Source: Nonomuraea rubra (GTDB lineage Bacteria; Actinomycetota; Actinomycetes; Streptosporangiales; Streptosporangiaceae). Taken from it: a DNA stretch of 64,000 nt. Position numbers and translations under genes: made by a program. Positions within the stretch are counted from its first letter, which is position 1. Each line of letters starts with the position of its first letter. Below the pieces are notes generated by a model. The model was given only the letters and a program-made list of their open reading frames with translations, had not been told where the DNA came from and did no database searches. The stretch is from the NCBI RefSeq assembly GCF_014207985.1, contig NZ_JACHMI010000001.1, forward strand, positions 11,701,001-11,765,000, read 5' to 3'. This document shows, one piece after another, positions 24,870-33,287 of the stretch.

Positions 24870-26045
24870 ATGACGAACATCCTCATCTCGGGCGCGAGCA
24901 TCGCGGGCACGGCGACGGCGTACTGGCTGCGGCGGCACGGCTACACCGTGACCGTGGTCGAGCGGGCCCCCGCCATCCGCCCGGGCGGCTACAAGGTGGA
25001 CGTGCGCGGTGCCGCGCTGACGGTGATCGAGCGCATGGGCCTGCTGGACGCGGTCCGCGCCAGGGGCACGGACATGCGCGTCGCCACCTACTACGACGCC
25101 GCCGGCCGCCCGCTGGCCGCCGTGGGCGCCGACCTGTTCGGCGGGCGTACGGGCGACGACGCCGAGATCATGCGCGGCGACCTCAACGAGCTGCTGTACG
25201 ACCTGACCCGCGACGAGGTCGAGTACGTCTTCGGCGACTCGATCACCGGCATCGCCGAGGACGGCACCGTGACGTTCGAGCGCTCAGGGCCCCGCACGTT
25301 CGACCTGGTCGTCGGGGCCGACGGCGCCCACTCCAACGTCCGGCGGCTCGTCTTCGGCCCGGAGCGGGACTTCACCCGCGACCTCGGCCACTACGTCTCC
25401 ATCTGCACCGTGCCGAACACGCTCGGCCTCGACCGCGAGGAGGCCGTGCACGCCGCCGCCGGCAGGACCGCGAACGTCTACAGCACCCGGCAGGACACGG
25501 CGGCCAAGGCCCTGTTCATGTGGTCGTCGCCGCCGCTGGACCACGACCACCGCGACGTCGCCGGGCAGAAGAAGCTGCTCGCGCGGGCCATGGACGGGGC
25601 CGGCTGGCAGGTGCCCGCGCTGCTGGAGGCGGTGCGCGACGCCGACGACTTCTACTTCGACTCGGTCGCCCAGATCCACCTGGACCGCTGGTCGAAAGGC
25701 CGGGCCGTGCTGGTGGGCGACGCGGGGTACTGCGCCTCGCCCGCCTCGGGGCAGGGCACCAGCCTGGCGCTCGTCGGCGCGTACGTGCTGGCGGGGGAGC
25801 TGGCCACGGGCGGCGGGACGGAGGGGTACGAGCGCGAGCTGCGGCCCTTCGTGGCGGCCAACCAGGCGCTGGGGCCCGCCAACCTCAAGGGCATGGTCAT
25901 CGGGTCGCGGGCGGCGCTGTGGTTCCAGCTCACGATGATGCGGCTGCTCCCGCGCCTGCCCGGCAGGGACCTGATGATCGAGCGCATCACCGGCCCCATC
26001 TTCCGCGCCGCGAACGCGATCACGCTCAAGGATTATGCGCGGTGA
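24870..26045 (+). CDS. FAD-dependent aromatic monooxygenase, TetX-like
   Basis: A 391-residue flavoprotein hydroxylase of the PHBH fold. FAD-binding ILISGASIAGTATAYWLRRH (residues 4-23), the central LVVGADGAHSNVRRLVFG (DG motif) and the C-terminal GRAVLVGDAGYCASPASGQG (GD motif) are all present. The family oxidises phenolic or polyketide compounds with NAD(P)H and includes tetracycline-inactivating members, but no substrate can be assigned. It is divergent from a TetR gene that probably represses it. It converges with and overlaps the secreted hydrolase gene by 20 bases. Confidence 0.9.
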   Translation: MTNILISGASIAGTATAYWLRRHGYTVTVVERAPAIRPGGYKVDVRGAALTVIERMGLLDAVRARGTDMRVATYYDAAGRPLAAVGADLFGGRTGDDAEIMRGDLNELLYDLTRDEVEYVFGDSITGIAEDGTVTFERSGPRTFDLVVGADGAHSNVRRLVFGPERDFTRDLGHYVSICTVPNTLGLDREEAVHAAAGRTANVYSTRQDTAAKALFMWSSPPLDHDHRDVAGQKKLLARAMDGAGWQVPALLEAVRDADDFYFDSVAQIHLDRWSKGRAVLVGDAGYCASPASGQGTSLALVGAYVLAGELATGGGTEGYERELRPFVAANQALGPANLKGMVIGSRAALWFQLTMMRLLPRLPGRDLMIERITGPIFRAANAITLKDYAR

Positions 26046-27117
26046 CCTCCGGATAGTCCTTGACCGGAGTGCGCTTGCCCAGCAGGTGCCGGTCGAGGAA
26101 GCCCGCCAGGTGAGCGCGGGTGATCTCCAGCGCCCGCGCGCCGTCGAGCTCCTGCGCCGGCAGCCCCAGCTGCGGCCTGAGCACCGCGTAGTCCACGAAC
26201 GCCGAGTGGTCGGTGCCCTTCACCGTGATCCAGCGCTTCCAGCCCTTCAGGTTCGGCCACGCCTGCTTCCATGACTCGTCGGTGCCGTCCGGCGTGTGCG
26301 ACTTGGTCGCCCCGATCAGCAGGAACGGCCGCTTGAGCGGCTCTTCCACCCGGAACGTGCCGTCCAGGTTCGCCCCGGCCTTGATCCGGCCGTCCGCGAG
26401 CATCGTCCGAGCGGCCGAGTAACCGCCGATCGAGTGCCCGACCATGGCGATCCGCGACCGGTCGATCCGCTTGCCCCAGCTCTTGCCCCAGCCGCCCTCG
26501 GTCAGCTCGTCGAGCACGAACCGCACGTCCTTCGCCCTGCTCGCGGCCACCTTCGCGCTGTCCTGCCCCTTCACGCAGGCCAGGCAGGTGGTGGTGCGGC
26601 CGTCGGGGAAGGTGGTGGCGACCGACTCGTACGTGTGCTCCACGGCCGCGACCAGGTATCCCCTGCTCGCGAAGTCCTCGGCCAGCGAGGTCAGGGTGGC
26701 GCGCGGGAAGCTGAACCCGGGGGACATGACGATCAGCGGCCGCCTGCCTCCCGCGGCGGGGGCGTCCAGGCGGGCGTGTGTCCTGACCTTGGTGAGGGCG
26801 TCCGGATCGACCTGGAAGTCCTTGAGCACCGCCGCCGACTCCTGCTCGGTCAGGTACGGCGCCGGCCGCCCGGCCGCCTTCTTCGCCGGATACCAGAGCG
26901 ACACCAGCAGCTCCCGCCGGTCCGCCTCCGGGTTCCAGGGGTCGGGGCGGCTCCGGTCGACCAGGTGCAGCGTGGTCGTGCCGATGGGCTTCGAGCCGGT
27001 CGGCCCGGGCAGGGTGAGGCCCGCCGTGGCTCCGGCAGGCGCGGCCGCGTGCGCCTGGGCGGGGATGACGGAGAGGACGATGAACGACAGGGCTGCCGCG
27101 GCAGCGGTGCTTCGCAT
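26026..27117 (-). CDS. secreted alpha/beta-hydrolase, PAF-acetylhydrolase/lipase-like
   Basis: A 363-residue exported esterase. The ATG at 27117 begins a Sec signal (MRSTAAAAALSFIVLSVIPA, cleavage after AHA). The nucleophile elbow is AMVGHSIGGYSAA, with the oxyanion segment IVMSPGFSFPRAT. The late His is in KGTDHSAFVDY, the pattern of the platelet-activating-factor acetylhydrolase-like/dienelactone family. One cysteine pair (TCLAC) is visible. An alternative GTG start at 27126 adds three residues. It lies divergently to the NarL-type kinase. Confidence 0.85.
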   Translation of the reverse strand: MRSTAAAAALSFIVLSVIPAQAHAAAPAGATAGLTLPGPTGSKPIGTTTLHLVDRSRPDPWNPEADRRELLVSLWYPAKKAAGRPAPYLTEQESAAVLKDFQVDPDALTKVRTHARLDAPAAGGRRPLIVMSPGFSFPRATLTSLAEDFASRGYLVAAVEHTYESVATTFPDGRTTTCLACVKGQDSAKVAASRAKDVRFVLDELTEGGWGKSWGKRIDRSRIAMVGHSIGGYSAARTMLADGRIKAGANLDGTFRVEEPLKRPFLLIGATKSHTPDGTDESWKQAWPNLKGWKRWITVKGTDHSAFVDYAVLRPQLGLPAQELDGARALEITRAHLAGFLDRHLLGKRTPVKDYPEVTAHNP

Positions 27118-27226
27118 GGCGACCACGTTGCCGGAAGGGCGGGCGGGAGCGTCCTCGCCGATCGTCGATCGACACCCACTACTTTCGTCGTAAGGCCGTT
27201 CCCCGCCGCGCCCCTACGCTGTGACC

Positions 27227-28441
27227 ATGCGGTTCGTACTGCTCGGCGCGGGGATCTTCGCGACGTCCCTGTTCGTGATGAGCGGGCAGATGGGGGTGCC
27301 GTCCGGCCTCCCGCTGCCCGTGCAGGTCGCGATCGCCGCGGTGGCGGGCGTGGCGGCCTGGCACGCGCGGCGGTCCTGGTGGCCGCTGGCCGCCGTCGGC
27401 GCCGTCACCTACGCCTGGCTCGTGGTGTGGCCGCCGCTGCTGGTCGCCTCCTACTTCGCGGGCCGCACGCTCGACAGGAGCCGCGGCATCGCCGCCTACA
27501 TCGGCGCCTCCCTGGTCGTCTGCGCCGTCTCCGCGGTGATCGGCGAGGCCCGCGACGGGCTGCAGGAGCTGATGACCGCCAGCCTGGGCAACGCGCTGTT
27601 CATGGCGCTGGGCATGATCGGGCTGCCGCTGGCGGTGGGGATGTGGACGCGGGCCAGGGCCGAGGTGCTGGAGGCCGCCAGGGAGCGCGCGCAGCGACTC
27701 GAACGCGAGCAGGTCATGCGGGCCGAGCAGGCCAGGGCGCAGGAGCGCGCCCGGATCGCCAGGGAGATGCACGACGTCGTGGCCCACCGGGTGTCGCTGA
27801 TCGTGCTGCACGCGGGGGCGCTGGAGGTGCGGGCCACCGACGAGGAGACGGCCGAGACCGCCGCCCTGATCGGCGGGATCGGCCGGGAGGCCCTGACCAA
27901 CCTGCGCGACGTGCTCGGAGTGCTGCGCGCGCCCCGCGTCGATGCCCTCGACGCCCTCGATGCCCTTGACGGCCTCGATGCCCTTGAAGCCCGCTCCCCG
28001 TCGCAGCCCGATCATCGGCCGCGGCCCGCGCTGGGTGACCTCGACGCCGGCTACCGGCCGCAGCCGACGCTCGGGGACCTCGACCGGTTGCTCGACCAGT
28101 CCCGCGCCCTGGGCATCGCGGTGACCAGGCATGACGAGGGCGAGCCCCGGCCGGTGGAGGAGACGGTGGAGCGGACGGCGTACCGGGTGATCCAGGAGGC
28201 GCTCACCAACGTGCACAAGCACGCGGGGGGTGTGCCCACGGACGTGCTGCTGCGGTTCGGGGACGGCGAGCTGCAGGTGGAGGTGCGCAACCAGGCGCCG
28301 CACGCGCCGCCCGATGAGCTGCCCGGTGCGGGCTGGGGCCTGGTGGGGTTGCGCGAGCGGGTGGAGCTGCTCGGCGGCTCGCTGCGTACCAGTGCCGAGG
28401 AGAGCGGCGGCTTCCTCGTCAGCGCCAGGATCCCGGCTTGA
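27227..28441 (+). CDS. NarL-type sensor histidine kinase with Asp-Ala-Leu linker repeat
   Basis: A 404-residue kinase. Residues 1-140 hold about four to five membrane helices. A charged coiled linker follows (RAEVLEAARERAQRLEREQ). The HisKA_3 helix is ARIAREMHDVVAHRVSLIV with phospho-His 182. Then comes a 9-nt DNA repeat coding DALDALDALDGLDALEA at about 239-255, and the repeated PRPALGDLD/PQPTLGDLD. The ATPase domain has IQEALTNVHKHAGG and GAGWGLVGLRERVELLGG. ATG at 27227. It is paired with the response regulator 178 bases downstream. Confidence 0.92.
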   Translation: MRFVLLGAGIFATSLFVMSGQMGVPSGLPLPVQVAIAAVAGVAAWHARRSWWPLAAVGAVTYAWLVVWPPLLVASYFAGRTLDRSRGIAAYIGASLVVCAVSAVIGEARDGLQELMTASLGNALFMALGMIGLPLAVGMWTRARAEVLEAARERAQRLEREQVMRAEQARAQERARIAREMHDVVAHRVSLIVLHAGALEVRATDEETAETAALIGGIGREALTNLRDVLGVLRAPRVDALDALDALDGLDALEARSPSQPDHRPRPALGDLDAGYRPQPTLGDLDRLLDQSRALGIAVTRHDEGEPRPVEETVERTAYRVIQEALTNVHKHAGGVPTDVLLRFGDGELQVEVRNQAPHAPPDELPGAGWGLVGLRERVELLGGSLRTSAEESGGFLVSARIPA

Positions 28442-28510
28442 GGCGCGCCCTCCCCGCCCGCCGCCGGCGACGGGACACCGGCATGAACGGGCCTCCCACG
28501 AGCGGCGCCA

Positions 28511-28600
28511 CCGTAAACGACCGGAGCGGGCCCTCCGCCGCCGTAAACGACCAGAGCGGGCATTTCGCCGCCGTAGGTGACCGAAGCGGACCTCTCGCCG
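28511..28600. repeat. 30-bp tandem repeat, 3 copies, in the kinase-regulator gap
   Basis: Units start at 28511, 28541 and 28571, with a decayed fourth from 28601. The first ten bases are CCGTAAACGA in two copies and CCGTAGGTGA in the third. The middle GACC-GAGCGG and the end TCGCCG are kept. It lies between the kinase stop (28441) and the regulator start (28620). Confidence 0.85.
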
Positions 28601-28619
28601 TGCGTGACGGGAGTTCGGC

Positions 28620-29267
28620 GTGATCAGGGTGCTCGTGGTGGACGACGAGGCGCTCGTACGGTCGGGGCTGCGGATGATCCTGGAGGCGGCGGGCGACATC
28701 TCGGTGATCGGCGAGGCGCGTGACGGTGCCGAGGCGGTCTCGGCGGTGGGGCGGTTGCGGCCCGAGGTGGTGCTGATGGACGTGCGGATGCCGGTCATGG
28801 ACGGCCTGACCGCCGCCGGCCGCATCCTCCTGGACCCCCAGGCGCCCAAGGTGGTCATGCTGACGACCTTCGACGTGGACGAGTACGTGCACACGGCGCT
28901 GCGCCTGGGCGCCGTGGGCTTCCTGCTCAAGGACACCCCGCCGAGAGAGCTGGCCGCCGCCGTGCGCACGGTCGCCGACGGTCAGGCGATGCTCTCGCCG
29001 TCCGTGACCAAGCGGGTGATCGCGCAGTACGCCGACCGCGCCCCCTCGCGCGCCGAGGCCGCCCGCAGGCAGCTGGACGGGCTCACCGGCCGGGAGGGGG
29101 ACGTGATCAGGGCGCTGGCCCGCGGCCTGTCCAACGCCGAGATCGGCCGCGAGCTGCGCCTGACGGAGGCCACGGTGAAGGCGCACGTCAGCCGGGTGCT
29201 GGCCAAGCTGGGCCTGGCCAACCGGGTCCAGGCCGCGATCCTGGTCCACGACGCCGACCTCCGCTGA
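28620..29267 (+). CDS. NarL/LuxR-type response regulator
   Basis: A 215-residue two-domain regulator with GTG start. The receiver has VVDDEALVRSGL, phospho-acceptor Asp54 in VVLMDVRMPVMDG, Thr in VVMLTTFDVD and Lys in GFLLKDTPP. The C-terminal LuxR helix-turn-helix is LTGREGDVIRALARGLSNAE followed by TEATVKAHVSRVLAKLGL. It is the cognate partner of the upstream kinase. The ABC peptide operon converges on it. Targets cannot be read from the sequence. Confidence 0.93.
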   Translation: MIRVLVVDDEALVRSGLRMILEAAGDISVIGEARDGAEAVSAVGRLRPEVVLMDVRMPVMDGLTAAGRILLDPQAPKVVMLTTFDVDEYVHTALRLGAVGFLLKDTPPRELAAAVRTVADGQAMLSPSVTKRVIAQYADRAPSRAEAARRQLDGLTGREGDVIRALARGLSNAEIGRELRLTEATVKAHVSRVLAKLGLANRVQAAILVHDADLR

Positions 29268-29268
29268 C

Positions 29269-29338
29269 CACCCCAGCGAGCACCCCAGCGAGCACCGACC
29301 CGCCCGGCCACACCGCCACACCCGGCCACACCGCCACG
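29269..29338. repeat. 12-bp and 18-bp direct duplications after the regulator stop
   Basis: CACCCCAGCGAG occurs twice in tandem (29269 and 29281). CCCGGCCACACCGCCAC occurs twice with an 18-base period (29303 and 29321). They occupy most of the gap between the response regulator stop and the stop of the convergent ABC operon. Confidence 0.8.
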
Positions 29339-29378
29339 CTTGGCGAGGCGGCCGGCCGGGCGGGGGCGGGTCACCGGG

Positions 29379-30386
29379 TCAGTGGGCGGTCTTCTCCGCG
29401 TAGTAGCAGGCCGCCTGCGCCTCGGGCACGGCGGGCAGGATGTCCAGCAGCTCCGTACGGCACCGCCCGTCCACCCCCGCCTCGGCGGCCTTGCCGGAGG
29501 CGAGCACCTGGCAGCGGGCGTGGAAGCGGCACCCGCCCGGGATCCTGGTCGGGTCCGGCGGCTCACCGGTCAGCACCACCCGCTCCGGCGACTCGGGCAG
29601 CACCGACATCAGCGCCTGCGTATACGGATGCCGAGGCGCGGTCAGCACCTGTTCCACCGGCCCTGACTCGACGATCCGCCCCAGGTACATCACGGCCACC
29701 CGGTCGGCGATGTTCCAGGCCAGGCCCAGGTCGTGGGTGACGACCAGCGCCGACAGGCCCAGCTCGGCGCGCAGGCGCAGCAGCAGGGCCAGGATCTCAC
29801 CGCGTACGGAGGCGTCGAGCGAGGCCACCGGCTCGTCGGCGATCAGCACCTTCGGGTTCAGCGCCAGCGCGCCCGCGATCACCACGCGCTGCCGCTGACC
29901 GCCCGACAGCTCGTGCGGGTACCGCAGGAAGAACCGGTCGGGCGGCCGCAGCCCGGCGTGCGACAGGGCCGTGGCCACGATGTCCTGCTCGTCGCGGAGT
30001 CCGTGGATGCGGGGGCCCTCGGCGACGGCCTCGTACACGGTGTGCCTGGGGTTGAGTGAGCCGGTCGGGTCCTGGAGGACGAGCTGCACCTGCCTGCGGT
30101 AGGCCTTGAGCGCCTTGGAGGTGTAGCTCAGCGGGTCGCCGTCGTAGCGGACCTCGCCCGAGGTGGGGCGTTCGAGGCCGAGGAGGGTGCGGGCGAGCGT
30201 GGTCTTGCCGCAGCCGGACTCGCCGACCAGGGCGACGATCTCGCCTGCGCCGATGGCCAGGTTCACGCCGTCCACGGCGCGGGCGCGGCGGCCTCTGGAG
30301 GAGAACTCGACGCGCAGGTCGCGCGCCTCCAGCAGGGTCGGCCGCGTGGTCGCCACCTCTTCGGCCGTGGTCTGCGTCTCGGTCAT
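29379..30386 (-). CDS. oligopeptide ABC transporter ATPase (OppF/DppF type)
   Basis: A 335-residue ATP-binding subunit, last gene of the operon. Walker [17 protein letters not shown]-loop [12 protein letters not shown], signature ELSGGQRQR, Walker [13 protein letters not shown] and His switch VVTHDLG are intact. The C-terminal oligopeptide-type extension holds the four-Cys cluster segment [16 protein letters not shown] and AACYY. The start [11 protein letters not shown] at 30386 overlaps the stop of the preceding ATPase by 4 bases. Confidence 0.93.
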   Translation of the reverse strand: MTETQTTAEEVATTRPTLLEARDLRVEFSSRGRRARAVDGVNLAIGAGEIVALVGESGCGKTTLARTLLGLERPTSGEVRYDGDPLSYTSKALKAYRRQVQLVLQDPTGSLNPRHTVYEAVAEGPRIHGLRDEQDIVATALSHAGLRPPDRFFLRYPHELSGGQRQRVVIAGALALNPKVLIADEPVASLDASVRGEILALLLRLRAELGLSALVVTHDLGLAWNIADRVAVMYLGRIVESGPVEQVLTAPRHPYTQALMSVLPESPERVVLTGEPPDPTRIPGGCRFHARCQVLASGKAAEAGVDGRCRTELLDILPAVPEAQAACYYAEKTAH

Positions 30387-31357
30387 CCGACCTCCTCCGT
30401 CGCTCTGACGTGCACGCAGGCCGCCGTACGGCCCGGCCCGGCCGGCCACAGCTCGACGTCCAGCGAGGGGCACTCGTCCAGAGCCACCGGGCAGCGCGGG
30501 TGGAACGAGCAGCCGCTGGGCAGGTGCATGGGGTCGGGCGGGTCGCCGCCCAGCCCCTTGGGCGCCATCCGCGAGACCGGGTCGCCCACGGTCGGGAACG
30601 CGGCGGCCAGCGCCCGGCTGTAGGGGTGCCTGGCCTCGTGGAACACCTCGCCGGACGGGCCGTGCTCGACCACGCGGCCCGCGTACATGACGGCGAGCTG
30701 ATCGCACACGTCGGCGAGCACGGAGAGGTCGTGCGAGATCATGATGAGCGAGATGCCCTGCTCGGCGACCAGCTCCTTGATCAGGGTGAGCACCTGCGCC
30801 TGCACCATCACGTCGAGCGCGGTGGTCGGCTCGTCGGCGATGATCAGCCGGGGCGAGCAGGCCAGCGCCATCGCGATCATCACGCGCTGCCGCTGCCCGC
30901 CGGACAGCTCGTGCGGGTAGCTGCGGCCCCGCCAGGCGGGCAGGCCGACCTGTTCGAGCAGCTCGGCGACGCGCTTGCGGGCGGCGTCCGGCTTGGCCAG
31001 GTTGTGTACGAGCAGCGGCTCGGCGATCTGCTCGCCGATGCGGCGCACGGGGTTGAGCCCGTGCTGGGCGCCCTGGAAGACGATCGACGCCTCGGCCCAG
31101 CGTACGGCCCGCAGCCGCCCCCACTTCATGGCCAGCACGTCGTCGCCGTCGAGCAGGATCCTGCCACCGACGCGCGCGTCCTTGGGCAGGAGCCGGAGCA
31201 GCGCCATGGCCAGCGTCGACTTGCCGGATCCGGACTCGCCGGCGACGCCGAGCGCCGCTCCGGAGTCCAGGGTCAGCGACACCCCCCGTACGGCGGGCAC
31301 CTCGCCGGAGGCGATGCGGTAGGTCACCGACACGTCGTCGAGTTCGAGCAGGCTCAT
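30383..31357 (-). CDS. oligopeptide ABC transporter ATPase (OppD/DppD type)
   Basis: A 324-residue ATP-binding subunit. Walker [20 protein letters not shown]-loop [13 protein letters not shown], signature ELSGGQRQR, Walker [13 protein letters not shown] and His switch [10 protein letters not shown] are present. The C-terminal oligopeptide domain has [33 protein letters not shown] at 31357 overlaps the permease stop in ATGA, so translation is coupled. It dimerises with the OppF-type ATPase encoded next. Confidence 0.94.
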   Translation of the reverse strand: MSLLELDDVSVTYRIASGEVPAVRGVSLTLDSGAALGVAGESGSGKSTLAMALLRLLPKDARVGGRILLDGDDVLAMKWGRLRAVRWAEASIVFQGAQHGLNPVRRIGEQIAEPLLVHNLAKPDAARKRVAELLEQVGLPAWRGRSYPHELSGGQRQRVMIAMALACSPRLIIADEPTTALDVMVQAQVLTLIKELVAEQGISLIMISHDLSVLADVCDQLAVMYAGRVVEHGPSGEVFHEARHPYSRALAAAFPTVGDPVSRMAPKGLGGDPPDPMHLPSGCSFHPRCPVALDECPSLDVELWPAGPGRTAACVHVRATEEVG

Positions 31358-32235
31358 GCGGCCCTCCTCAGCCTGGGGTTGAGCACGGCCTCCAGCGCCC
31401 GCCCGACCAGCGTGAACGCCATGACGACGACGAGGATGGCCAGGCCGGGGATGAGGATGTACCACCACGCTCCCTGGGTGGCGGCGCCGAAGTCGTAGGA
31501 GGCGCGCAGCATGGTGCCCCACGAGGTCTTGTTGGAGCTGGCGCCGAGGAAGGCCAGCGTGGACTCGGTGACGATGGCGCTGGCGACCTCCAGCGTGGTG
31601 CTGGCGAGCAGCAGCGGCGCCACGTTCGGCAGCACGTGCCGGGTGGTGATGTGCCAGTGCCCGGCGCCGAGCGCCTTGGAGCGCTCGATGTACGGCCTGG
31701 CCTCGACGGCGAGCGTCTGCGCCCTGATCAGGCGGGCGGTGGACGGCCAGGTGGTGATGCCGATGGCCATGATGATCGTGAACGTGCTCCCGCCCAGGAT
31801 GGCCGACAGCACCAGGGCCGTGACCAGCGAGGGCAGCACCAGGAACCAGTCGGTGATCCGCATGAGCGTGGCGCCCAGCCAGCCGCGGAAGTGCCCGGCG
31901 GCCACGCCGAAGACCAGGCCGATGACGATGCTGAGCAGCGCCGCGAGGAAGCCGATGAGCAACGACGTGCGCGAGCCCCACCAGACCATCAGCAGGATCG
32001 AGCGGCCCGACTCGTCGGTGCCGAACGGCTCGCTCAGGCTCGGCGCCGCCCACTTCTGGCCGACGCCCCTGACGACGCTGGTCACGTCCTCGCTGATGAA
32101 CAGCGGCGCCACCAGCGCCAGCAGCACGGAGACGACGAGCACGACCAGGCCGATCACGCCGCCGCGGTGATGGCGGTACTCGGCCCAGAACCGGCTCAGC
32201 GCGAGCCGTCTGCGGGCCGTGGAGACACTGGTCAC
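31354..32235 (-). CDS. peptide ABC transporter permease (DppC type)
   Basis: A 293-residue membrane subunit with about six helices. The coupling (EAA) loop is visible as YIERSKALGAGHWHITTRHV followed by LPN. The N-terminal OppC_N segment is ALSRFWAEYRHHRGG. GTG at 32235 overlaps the stop of the DppB-type gene (GTGA). ATGA couples it to the ATPase that follows. The larger frame extending to 32787 is a shadow. Confidence 0.93.
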   Translation of the reverse strand: MTSVSTARRRLALSRFWAEYRHHRGGVIGLVVLVVSVLLALVAPLFISEDVTSVVRGVGQKWAAPSLSEPFGTDESGRSILLMVWWGSRTSLLIGFLAALLSIVIGLVFGVAAGHFRGWLGATLMRITDWFLVLPSLVTALVLSAILGGSTFTIIMAIGITTWPSTARLIRAQTLAVEARPYIERSKALGAGHWHITTRHVLPNVAPLLLASTTLEVASAIVTESTLAFLGASSNKTSWGTMLRASYDFGAATQGAWWYILIPGLAILVVVMAFTLVGRALEAVLNPRLRRAA

Positions 32236-33287
32236 GCCGACCTCACCCTCGGGTCGAGTAGGTGGTAGACCACGTCGGCCAGCGTGTTCATGACGATCAC
32301 GGCCACCGTGATCAGCAGGAAGGTCCCCTGCATGAGCGTGAAGTCGGGCACGCTGATCGCCTCGTAGAACAACTGCCCCAGCCCGGGCCAGGTGTAGATC
32401 GTCTCGACGGTGACCGCGCCGCCGACCACGAACCCGATGCGCATGAAGACCAGCGTCACCGTGGGCAGCAGGGCGTTGGGCACCGCGTGGCGGCGTCGCA
32501 CGTCGTCGTCGCGCAGCCCCTTGGCGCGGGCGACGGTGACGTAGTCCTGGCTGACCTCCTCGATCAGCGACGAGCGCATGACGAGCAGGTACTGCGCGTA
32601 GACCACCGCCACCAGCGTGAGGCACGGCAGCACCATGTGCGAGGCCACGTCCAGCACGTACGCGAACCCGTCGGGAGCGTCCACGCTCTCGATGCCCCGG
32701 AACGGGAAGATGCCCGGGATCGGCCCGATGCCTACGCCGAACACCATCATGAGCAGCAGGCCGAGCCAGAACGTCGGCACCGACCACAGCAGCAGGGACG
32801 CGCCGGTGGACAGGCGGTCGAAGCGGCTGCCGTGCCGCCAGCCGGCCCGCGTGCCCTGCCAGATGCCGAGGCTGACCGCGATCACCAGGCCGGTGCCCGC
32901 GAGCAGCAGGGTCGGGCCGAGCCGCTCGCCGATGAGGTCGAGGACGGGCCGCTTGTACTCGTATGAGGTGCCGAGGTCGAGCCTGAGCGTGTCACCCACG
33001 AAGTCGATGAACTGGTCGAGCAGCGGCTTGTCGAGGCCGAGCCGCCGGCGTTCCATGTCGAGCTGGGTCGGCGTCATGTTGCGGCCCTGCGCCAGGTTGC
33101 GCACGGGGTCGCCGGGCAGCAGCCGGAACACGAAGAACGTGCCGACCAGCACCATGGCGATGCTGAACAGCGCCCCACCGGCCTTCGAAAGCGCGTACCG
33201 CAGCGCGCCTCGGTGGGTGGGGCGCTCGTCACCAGGGCCCGCCGCCTGGACGGCGGCGGGCTCTGCTGCTTCGAGCGGTGTCGTCAT
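32232..33287 (-). CDS. peptide ABC transporter permease (DppB type)
   Basis: A 351-residue membrane subunit. A ~35-residue cytoplasmic leader is followed by about six helices. Landmarks are VFRLLPGDPVRNLA (the DppB PGDP motif), LDKPLLDQFIDFV, YVTVARAKGLRDDDV (EAA loop) and ETIYTWPGLGQLFYEAI. The start ATG overlaps the binding-protein stop by 4 bases (33284-33287). Confidence 0.94.
   Translation of the reverse strand: MTTPLEAAEPAAVQAAGPGDERPTHRGALRYALSKAGGALFSIAMVLVGTFFVFRLLPGDPVRNLAQGRNMTPTQLDMERRRLGLDKPLLDQFIDFVGDTLRLDLGTSYEYKRPVLDLIGERLGPTLLLAGTGLVIAVSLGIWQGTRAGWRHGSRFDRLSTGASLLLWSVPTFWLGLLLMMVFGVGIGPIPGIFPFRGIESVDAPDGFAYVLDVASHMVLPCLTLVAVVYAQYLLVMRSSLIEEVSQDYVTVARAKGLRDDDVRRRHAVPNALLPTVTLVFMRIGFVVGGAVTVETIYTWPGLGQLFYEAISVPDFTLMQGTFLLITVAVIVMNTLADVVYHLLDPRVRSA

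Noticed and set aside
26296..27969. 557-codon plus-strand frame over the secreted hydrolase and kinase start
   Set aside because: Crosses two real genes on opposite strands and has antisense composition; no domain.
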